From: Phycisphaerales bacterium | Lineage (GTDB): Bacteria > Planctomycetota > Phycisphaerae > Phycisphaerales > UBA1924 | Reading direction: 5' to 3' | Assembly: GCA_029260555.1 (NCBI GenBank) | Contig: JAJDCZ010000003.1 | Location: 152,486-216,485, forward strand | DNA length: 64,000 nt | In this document: positions 44,132 to 51,800 of the stretch, one piece after another | Numbering within the stretch: the first letter of the stretch is position 1 | Layout: every line of letters begins with the position of its first letter | Program-made: the position numbers and the translations under genes | Notes under the pieces: generated by a model | What the model saw: only the letters and a program-made list of their open reading frames with translations | The model's database searches: none | What the model was told of the DNA's origin: nothing

Positions 44132-44326
44132 GTGGCTGTTGGTTTCATCGCTCTTCTTTGCATTTGGTTGGCTCGTCACTTTACGACGAAATTGTTAGAC
44201 CGATTCAAGAAGGAGGTGCTTATGAAAACAACATTCAAACATTTGTTTGTGACAACTGGAATCTTTTTGTCAGACTTGTTCTGGGCGATTGGGACCAGCA
44301 CCATGGCAGGTGCCCTGCCAGCCTGA
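44132..44326 (+). CDS. Possible small membrane protein
   Basis: The interval 44,051-44,359 is AT-richer than its surroundings. One frame (GTG at 44,132) codes 64 residues with two hydrophobic stretches, 'VGFIALLCIWLARHF' and a second from 'MKTTFKHLFVTTGIFL'; an internal ATG at 44,222 has an excellent AAGGAGGTG site and would make only the second half (34 residues). Another frame (44,050-44,373) starts TGATG with the gene before. Only one can be real; neither is certain. A holin-type role is conceivable for the membrane version. Confidence 0.35.
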   Translation: MAVGFIALLCIWLARHFTTKLLDRFKKEVLMKTTFKHLFVTTGIFLSDLFWAIGTSTMAGALPA

Positions 44327-44359
44327 GTTCACTCTACAAACTTTGTCGAAGGGAGGCGT

Positions 44360-45373
44360 ATGGCCTCTCTTAATAGAGTCAGAGTTGGCGATCCGCTCAA
44401 GATTCCCACGGGTGCATACAACGCGTTCGTGGACACGGCGATCGCACATCAATCCCGCGAGCGCAACACCATCGCCGACGCGCATCGCGAACTCAACCAA
44501 CGCGGGCTGGTGCTCGTTCGCAACGACTCGGGCATCGAACTGCCCGCCCATCATGCGATGGCGATCACCGGTGTGCTCATCGAGCCCGACACCAACGACG
44601 ATGAACGCACCTTCCAATCACGCACGCCCTTGAAGGGCAATGTTGCTTATCTGGGATCGCCGCCGTTGTCGTTCGTGGTGGCCCAGCAAACGATCAAGCC
44701 GGGCAAGCTCGGGCTGTGCGTCATCAGCGGCACCACCCCGGCCCGCGTCCATGTGCTCAATTCAAGCGATGTAACCTGTGAACTCCGCGCGGGCGAGACG
44801 GCGCTTGTATCGAGTCCGATCGGTGGAGCACCGATCCTCTGGAAAGAACCGGGCACCGGGCAGCGATGGGCGGTGATTGAGCTCGGTCGTCCGTCGCTTG
44901 GTCGCATCACCGCGATCCTCGGCGCGTCGCAACCCATCCCCACCGAAGCCAACCGCTGGCGATACCAATGGACCGAGGCGAAGCTCGACGGCAACCCCGG
45001 CAGCGAAACCTACCTGCGATATGTCCCCGTGCTCGGCGGTATCGGCTCGGGCATTGACCCATCACGCATGGCCATCAACCGCTTCGAGGCCCATCACTGC
45101 AACTACTCCGTGCCCGGGACTGGATTCGAAGGATTGCTCGGCGTCGGCCCGGTGTGTGATCTGCCCGGCGTGCTGCACATCTGTCCGCCTGCGCGTTCGC
45201 TCGAGCCCCGGCTTGCCCCGGTGCCCGAAGGCATCACCGTTCAGCTCACCTGCGAGCGTGATTCATTGGGCAACCCGGTGTGGATCTTCGAAGCGATGAG
45301 CTGCATCGAGATCGCCGATCCTGCTGATGGTGATCGCAAGTTCAACCTCCTGGCCAACGGTGGTGCGGGATGA
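44360..45373 (+). CDS. Phage tail-cluster protein of unknown function
   Basis: A 337-residue soluble protein behind AAGGGAGG. Helical first part ('HQSRERNTIADAHRELNQRG') followed by beta-rich segments ('LRAGETALVSSPIGGAPIL', 'VPGTGFEGLLGVGPVCDLPG'). Its context says virion or baseplate. The family is not recognised; sequences of this type appear to be confined to related phage clusters, which I cannot verify here. Confidence 0.6.
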   Translation: MASLNRVRVGDPLKIPTGAYNAFVDTAIAHQSRERNTIADAHRELNQRGLVLVRNDSGIELPAHHAMAITGVLIEPDTNDDERTFQSRTPLKGNVAYLGSPPLSFVVAQQTIKPGKLGLCVISGTTPARVHVLNSSDVTCELRAGETALVSSPIGGAPILWKEPGTGQRWAVIELGRPSLGRITAILGASQPIPTEANRWRYQWTEAKLDGNPGSETYLRYVPVLGGIGSGIDPSRMAINRFEAHHCNYSVPGTGFEGLLGVGPVCDLPGVLHICPPARSLEPRLAPVPEGITVQLTCERDSLGNPVWIFEAMSCIEIADPADGDRKFNLLANGGAG

Positions 45374-45912
45374 CGATCGCACTCAACACACAACGCGCCC
45401 ACGAACGAAATAAATATGTCGAGCTGGCCTCACGCCATGGTTCGACCTACGGCTCAACCAACCATGGCCAATATGCCTTCCCCATCGTGCAACGCTGGAA
45501 GCCAAGGTTTGTAGTCGATTTCGGATGCGGCCGAAACAACTTCATCAATCACCTCCGCCAACTCGGCATCGACGGGCTGGGCATCGACTTCGCCTTCCCC
45601 GAAGCGGACATCGCCAAGCCAATGCATGCAACGGGCTTGCTTGACGGCGTCGCTGATGTGATGACGAGCTTTGACGCGATGGAACACCTGCTGATTCAGG
45701 ATGTGATCCCTGTGCTCAACGAAATGCAACGCGTCGCTCGGCCCAAGGCATGGTTCTGCTTCTCAATCTCCACGCGCCCCAGCCGCATCACCGTGCAAGG
45801 CGAGAACCTGCACCCGACCGTACGACCAAAGAGCTGGTGGATCGAGCAGATCAGCCGCGTCGGTGTCGTTGACAACCTGAACAGCCAATACATCACCGGG
45901 AGGTTTGCATGA
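45370..45912 (+). CDS. Class I SAM-dependent methyltransferase
   Basis: A 180-residue methyltransferase: motif I 'FVVDFGCGRNNFINHL' near residue 50, and 'GVADVMTSFDAMEHLL' as motif IV-like near 95. Short for the class, lacking much of the usual C-terminal half. ATGA overlaps with both neighbours put it in the tail operon. It is more likely to modify a small molecule or glycan than DNA, because the DPPY/TSPPY motifs of DNA amino-methyltransferases are absent. Confidence 0.8.
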   Translation: MTIALNTQRAHERNKYVELASRHGSTYGSTNHGQYAFPIVQRWKPRFVVDFGCGRNNFINHLRQLGIDGLGIDFAFPEADIAKPMHATGLLDGVADVMTSFDAMEHLLIQDVIPVLNEMQRVARPKAWFCFSISTRPSRITVQGENLHPTVRPKSWWIEQISRVGVVDNLNSQYITGRFA

Positions 45913-46781
45913 TCAACCGCCCCAACCAATCCGACATCGTCGCCCTCCAGCACGGGCTCAAGAATCGCTCGCCAGCCCGAACCGGGCTCCGCCTCTATAC
46001 AGCGGACTTCGATTCGATCTCGATGGCCAACTTCTATCGCGGCCGATCCGCATTCCTCATGCTCTCAGGCCCGTCGTTGAACCATCTCGATCTCTCACTG
46101 CTCAATCAACGCGGCATCGTCACGATGGGCGTCAACAACGCCTGGACGATCCACCGCCCGACCCTCTGGACCTGCGTCGATGACCCGGGCCGATTTATCG
46201 ATACGGGTTGGAAAGACCCTGGCATTACCAAGTTCGTGCCGGTGTGCCATCGCGTCCGTCGGCTACGCATCCAGAAGCCCGACGGCTCGATGCAACCCAG
46301 CGCCTTCCATGTCAGCCAGATGCCAAGCGTGCTGTTCTATCGCCGGAGCAACCACTTCGATCACGAACGGTTCCTGACCGGCGACAGCGTGCCTTGGGGA
46401 AACGATGGTAACCAGCCCGACACGCTCGGCATCAAGGGCAAACGAAGCGTCATGCTCGCTGCCATGCGTTTGCTATACCACCTCGGATTCCGCACAGTGT
46501 ACCTGCTCGGCTGTGATTTCAAGATGGCCGACGATCGCCGATACGCCTTCGACGAATCACGCGCCCCCAATGTCATCCGCTACAACAACACACTCTACGA
46601 ATCCCTGAGCAAACACTTCGAGGCCTTACTTCCGCACTTCGAGCAGCACAACTTCCGCGTCGTCAACTGCTCGCCCGGCAGCGCCCTGTCTGTGTTCGAA
46701 CGCATGACCTACGAAGATGCGATCAAGCAAGCCGCCAGCGAGTGCAGCAAGCCCGTGTGCACAGAAGGGTGGTATGCATGA
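45909..46781 (+). CDS. DUF115/sialyltransferase-like glycosyltransferase
   Basis: A 290-residue protein whose N-terminal 'FLMLSGPSLNHLDLSLL' and 'IVTMGVNNAWTIHRPTLW' recall the nucleotide-binding segment of DUF115 and GT42-type glycosyltransferases. A Rossmann-like 'GFRTVYLLGCDFKM' lies near residue 200. It could decorate virion proteins or host glycans together with the methyltransferase gene that overlaps it. The family placement is a weak pattern match. Confidence 0.5.
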   Translation: MINRPNQSDIVALQHGLKNRSPARTGLRLYTADFDSISMANFYRGRSAFLMLSGPSLNHLDLSLLNQRGIVTMGVNNAWTIHRPTLWTCVDDPGRFIDTGWKDPGITKFVPVCHRVRRLRIQKPDGSMQPSAFHVSQMPSVLFYRRSNHFDHERFLTGDSVPWGNDGNQPDTLGIKGKRSVMLAAMRLLYHLGFRTVYLLGCDFKMADDRRYAFDESRAPNVIRYNNTLYESLSKHFEALLPHFEQHNFRVVNCSPGSALSVFERMTYEDAIKQAASECSKPVCTEGWYA

Positions 46782-47200
46782 ACATATTGTTTGCAAGACA
46801 TAACGGACAAATATTTTCTCGCACATATTCCCCGCGAATGTACAGCCTAGCGAAGATTGTGCTCATTCATGTACTTCGTGGATCACTTGGAACCTGCACC
46901 AATTGTGTTCCATCAATCCGAAACCAAGTTGCAGATCCATCCTCAGGCGTACTTCCACCATCATTGTTGTCCACAGAAAGGTACTCAGTGCCATCAGATA
47001 CATTCCGCCAATGGCTCACAATTGCACCATCAAAGTTGCCGTCGCTACCGGCTCCTGTATGTCCAAGATTTTCCCAGTTCTTCATTTTCATGCTAAATAC
47101 TAGTCCAAAACCACAAGCATTTCTTGTGTATTTCTGCATCGCATTACCGTACTTGGTTTCCCAATTTACCTGCCAGTATGATGGAAGGAGATCGGCATGA
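46778..47200. other. AT-richer segment open on both strands
   Basis: A plus frame (46,778-47,200) fits the ATGA overlaps of both neighbours exactly, but its protein is unconvincing (for example 'VPSIRNQVADPSSGVLPPSL'). A minus frame (stop at 46,867, ATG at 47,139 or further up) codes 'WENLGHTGAGSDGNFDGAIV' and 'DGSATWFRIDGTQLVQVP', which reads like an exposed beta-rich protein. Either a moron gene was inserted in reverse, or a tail segment was inverted. No ribosome site is clear for the minus frame. Confidence 0.4.
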
Positions 47201-48324
47201 ACGAGCCGATGCAATACTACTTATACCTCCCCGTCTGGGCGACCGGCCAAGCTCCAACCGGTGGCGGCTCTAGCGATCTCTCCAGTTCGTCGATCGATAG
47301 TACTGAGTGGAGCGGGAGTAGCAACAGCAGCACCACGCCGGGAAGCTCGGCCAACAGCACACTCGAGAGCAGCTCAACGCCACCGAACAGTTCCGGACAA
47401 AGCACACTTGAAAGCTCCAGCGTTGGTTCGTCAGCGGGCAGCAGTGCGGGGTCTTCAGGTGGCGGCTCTAGCGGCGGAGGATCGAGTGGCGGCGGTTCGT
47501 CGGGTGGTGGATCAAGTGGTGGCGGAAGTTCAGGTGGCGGCAGCTCGGGCGGCGGGTCATCCGGTGGAGGTTCTTCAGGTGGCGGATCATCCGGCGGGGG
47601 CAGCTCCGGAGGAGGTTCATCTGGAGGCGGATCATCTGGAGGCGGATCATCTGGTGGTGGGTCTTCTGGTGGCGGTTCGTCCAACTGCTTCCTCTTCGGC
47701 ACACTCGTCACCAAAGCCGACGGCAGCAGAGCACCGATCGAATCACTCACCCCAGGCGACCTGTTGATGTCCCTCTCCATCCCCGGCCTCAAACCAGACG
47801 CCGACTGGCAAGCCCAGTACGACTGGCGTTCCGAGTCCGGCCTTGATGGTACTCAATCAATACCCGCCCCCGTCGGCCAGATCACCCTCGGCACCCACGA
47901 TGGTTTCTATGTCATCAACCGCCGACTCAAACTCACCTTCGAACACCCTATGCTCATCCGCCGTGCCGACGAGTGGGGATTCTGCTCCGCCGAGCTGCTG
48001 AACATCGGCGACCGTCTCATCGACGCCGATCTCAACGAAGAACCAATCACGGCTCTCGAACGCATCGATACCCAAGTCCGTACCGCCTCGATCCACATCC
48101 CCCGCACCAACACCTACCTCGCCGAAGGCATCTGGACCCACAACGACATGGCCAAAGGCAGCATTGCAAGTTCCAGCGGCGGATCAAGCGGGGGCGGTTC
48201 TGGATCAGGCAGCGGCTCCGGCGGCAAGTCCAGCGGATCAAGCTTCGGCAGTTCATCAGGCGGCGGAAGTTCCATCAGCCAGAGTATGGCCACCTCGATG
48301 ACAGGACTGTCAACACTGGCGTGA
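47197..48324 (+). CDS. Hint (intein-like) domain protein with Gly/Ser linker
   Basis: A 375-residue protein. Residues 1-85 are Ser/Gly/Thr-rich, 88-162 are fifteen GGGSS units, then a Hint domain runs from Cys164 ('CFLFGTLVTKADGSRAPIES', then 'LTPGDLL') to 'TYLAEGIWTHND' near 315, and the tail is again Gly/Ser-rich. Cys at the first Hint position and HN at the end are the residues used in autoproteolysis or splicing; Asp follows the Asn, so a normal intein extein junction is absent. It starts behind AAGGAG. It may be a self-cleaving surface or virion protein. Confidence 0.8.
   Translation: MNEPMQYYLYLPVWATGQAPTGGGSSDLSSSSIDSTEWSGSSNSSTTPGSSANSTLESSSTPPNSSGQSTLESSSVGSSAGSSAGSSGGGSSGGGSSGGGSSGGGSSGGGSSGGGSSGGGSSGGGSSGGGSSGGGSSGGGSSGGGSSGGGSSGGGSSGGGSSNCFLFGTLVTKADGSRAPIESLTPGDLLMSLSIPGLKPDADWQAQYDWRSESGLDGTQSIPAPVGQITLGTHDGFYVINRRLKLTFEHPMLIRRADEWGFCSAELLNIGDRLIDADLNEEPITALERIDTQVRTASIHIPRTNTYLAEGIWTHNDMAKGSIASSSGGSSGGGSGSGSGSGGKSSGSSFGSSSGGGSSISQSMATSMTGLSTLA
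47458..47682 (+). repeat. Fifteen tandem 15-base GGGSS repeats
   Basis: Fifteen in-frame units encode GGGSS exactly every time while the codons vary between units (for example AGC, TCA, TCT, TCG or TCC for serine). Constant protein with drifting codons points to selection on the linker and not to recent slippage, except for units 12 and 13, which are identical. Confidence 0.95.
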
Positions 48325-48337
48325 GATACCTGTATGT

Positions 48338-48673
48338 GTGGGCGAATATAAGCGTTTCGATTCTTTGAACAGAGCAGTCAGCGATGCTGTGGCTGACATC
48401 ATGCCGTCAGTAACACCAGAAACAATAGGTAAATCTCGCCAGCAACTGCTATCATCCATCGATATGTCAGGTGACCGTCAGGGAAACACGCCATCGCCAA
48501 CGCCGGAGGTGATGACCATCGACGACCTCGCAGCCTACCTGCAGGTCTCGAAGTCATCGCTCTACAAACTCGCCCAGGACGGTCGAGTGCCCGGGCAGAA
48601 GGTGGGGAGTCGCTGCACAAAAAAAGATCGTCAGCCCTACAATACCATTGGAAAACGATGGAGTATCGCATGA
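48338..48673 (+). pseudogene. Truncated excisionase-like helix-turn-helix gene
   Basis: From 48,514 the frame reads 'MTIDDLAAYLQVSKSSLYKL' and 'AQDGRVPGQKVGSR', the standard start of an AlpA/excisionase-type MerR-like HTH. The expected next residues (WRF..., ending near 60) are missing: after codon position 48,615 it runs into 'CTKKDRQPYNT', and base composition turns AT-rich. The start is uncertain (GTG at 48,338 or an internal ATG). It was probably interrupted by the segment carrying the helicase gene. Confidence 0.65.
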
Positions 48674-48760
48674 TTTACTGGAAGCAATCACATGTCATTC
48701 AGGTATCAGGGCATTTATTTAGGTTTGCTTGTTCTAATTCCAACAACATGCGGAAAGTCA

Positions 48761-48790
48761 TTGAAAATATTTCTTTCTCGCGATTATCAT
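48761..48790 (+). promoter_or_regulatory. Candidate promoter of the helicase-nuclease gene
   Basis: TTGAAA, 18 bases, TATCAT in an AT-rich stretch ending 22 bases before the ATG. Transcription would begin close to the start codon, giving almost no leader, and no Shine-Dalgarno sequence is visible. Confidence 0.4.
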
Positions 48791-48812
48791 TTGTACAATT
48801 GCGAGTTGCCGC

Positions 48813-51800
48813 ATGAACGAGCAACCCACTACTTCTAAAAATACTCGTCTGATCAATTATCTTGAAGCACTTGTTAGACTGCGAACAAAACCGATTCAGA
48901 ATATCAGTGCATACGAACATGTTCTGTGGATGGGGAAAATTCCAAATGAAGTAGAGTGCTTTTCACGGCACCGGGATCCAGCTCAAGACGATGACCCCGA
49001 TCTTTGGATCGAAATCAATAAACCCATTGAGCTACCCCTACCAACCCCACCATCAATTTGCAATCCGTGGATTGGCAAATGGGATCGCAACGATTTTATC
49101 AATATACCCCATCTTCAAGAATCCATTGTTGACCCCCAAACCATTCTCGAATCGAAGACCGATTCTGATGATGAAAACGAGAGTCATCTTCTAGACAATC
49201 CGCCTTTAGTAGAACTGCACCTAAAAGATCATCAGGATGTTATCTCTGCATGGGATCAATATGTATCTAATTCATGGACACCATGGACTTCAGTGAGGGC
49301 ACGATGGAATGGCATCCAAGAAATTTACAAAAAATTATTCGATATTCACTCTTACATGATGACCAGAGGAGAGACTGTCGAGCTCATTCTGGGTGTCGGA
49401 TTACTTTCTTGGCGAACACAAGGCCAAACAATTTCTCGACATTTAATCACAGCCAAAGTCGACCTCTCCTTTGATGAAAAGCGAGGCTGCTTTACTGTTC
49501 GCCCTCACAGTGCTGATGTACAACTCCATCCCGAGTTCGACATGCTCCCACATGAGTTGGTACCGCCGAGCATTGTTTTATCCGCAGATGAGGGCTTACG
49601 AGCTGCACAAGACGATATTTGGAATACAGATACAATTAACCCAGTGCTCAAGTCTATTGCACACAGTCTTTCCGACAAAGGGATCTATTTAGCCAAGAAT
49701 TTTTCTCCCGAGCGAAAAACCCAGGAAGACCCAATAGTTGAGTTCGCACCATCACTTATACTGCGAAAAAGATCTACTCGAAGCGTTAATCAGTTTCTCA
49801 AGAGCTTACGAGAGCAAGTCAACTTTGAAGAAGCCGTACCGGCAGGGTGGCAAGACCTAACTGAACAGGCCCCCGTTGATAACTTCTCCAACAAGAACTA
49901 CGAAAACGAGTCTGAAAACCACGCCAAAACCGAGACCAGTACAACCCACTATTTCCCACTACTTGCAAATGAAGAGCAACGAAGGATTCTGAAGGCCCTC
50001 GATCACCCTATCGGAGCACTTGTTCAGGGCCCTCCCGGCACTGGGAAATCTCACACTATTGCGAATTTGATATGCCACCTACTCGCAACGGGAAAACGAA
50101 TTCTCATTACAGCCCAGACTCCAAGAGCTCTGCAGGTACTAAAAGACAAACTCCCTGACCAGATCCGTCCTCTTGCTGTTAGCCTGTTAGGAGCCGGTGC
50201 AGATGAACGAAAATCTCTTGAAGAGAGTGTTCAAGGAATCACTGAGAAATTTGATGTTGCAGATCCGGCAAAAAACCGGCAACAAGCTTCTACTTTATCC
50301 GATCAGAGATCGATTGTAAACAAAGAAATTGCACGCCTCAGCCTCCAATTGCGATCCGTCCGTGAGCGTGACACGATGGAGCATAACTTGCAGGGCTATT
50401 GCGGAACGGCAACAAGCATTGCGAAAGAAGTCGCCTCAGAAAAAAATATGTTCTCATGGTTTTGCGATAGCATTCAATATGACTCCAAGCTCGATGACCC
50501 TTCACCCTCTCTCAAATCTATCTTGGCGATTCAAAGACGGCTTTCAGACACAGATCACTATCGGCTTGGACTCACCCGACCGACCATTGGATTAGATATT
50601 CTTGAATCATTTTCTTTTTCAAAAGCTGTCAAAAATGAGCGAATTGCAAAAAGTGGAATATCAAGCATTCAAGCTAAGCGACTTGATCTAGATAAATTAG
50701 CCAATTGCGATTCTCAAGAACAACTTCAAACAGCAATCGATTCCGTTCAAAATCTTGAAGTCTCTATAGCAAACACAAGATCCAGACCCCAAAAATGGAT
50801 CGATGAGGCTTTATCAAATATCTTATCCAAACTTGATCGCCCTTGGTTTGAACTACATAACTCAACTGAAGAAACCCTACTAAAAATCCGTACAACTGTT
50901 CGTGATGAAGACCGCAAATCTCTCTCTGTCCCCCAAAATATTGAATGGGACCAACTAGTTTCCGACTCCCAAATGCTCAAGCAGCACTTAGATGATGGCC
51001 AAAAACTTCGCTTTTGGTTTGCAAAATCCGGATCAATAAGAAAATGCCGCTACCTCACCAGAGATGTTCGCATCGATGGAAAGCTTTGCGATTCAACTGA
51101 TGCTCTAAATAGTTTGATGCTACACTGCAATCTCCATCTAGATCTAGCTCATATATGGAAGCTTTGGAACGGAAAATCATCGGCCAACTCCGATTCCCTT
51201 GCCCTACAAACCCAGGAAATTGAAGAACTACAGGAAGCCCTCAATGATGTACTTGAAACATATAAACATCTTGAACTTTGTATGGAATTCATGTCAAAGA
51301 TCCCCGCATTTGCCGAACCTGAATGGGGAAGTCCTGATTCTCGTAAAATTGCTCTGCAATCTATGCAACTCCGAATCCATCAAATTGACCTAGTAAGATC
51401 AGAAAAGTCGCTTTGCGGTCTCTTTGACTCTCTCAAACATTTTTCAAAATCTAACACTGTCGATCAGATTATTGTCGACGAACTAATTTCGGCTGTCATT
51501 GAACGGGACATCGAAAAATATGATTCCCTGGTCACTCAGGTTGAAACTCTCAACCAAAATCAAACAGATCTAATCACCTCTAACGAGCTACTTGAAATTC
51601 ACAAACAAGCGATTCCAAAATTTACAGCCCTGATCGAAAGCGATCTCTGCAATCCCCAATGGGACACCTTCCTCTCAAACCTCGGTGCAGCAATCAATTT
51701 TGCAAAAGCTGAAAATTGGCTCCAGGTTTTCATCAATGAAGCTGATTTACATCAGATCGAAATCAATCTCAAACGCCTCAACCAAAAGAGTAGCGACCTG

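Noticed and set aside
47458..47682. 15-base repeats as possible iterons
   Set aside because: They are in frame, encode GGGSS exactly and vary at third positions, so the protein is what is conserved.
44900..48400. Diversity-generating retroelement near the tail genes
   Set aside because: No reverse transcriptase frame and no template/variable repeat pair seen in the window.
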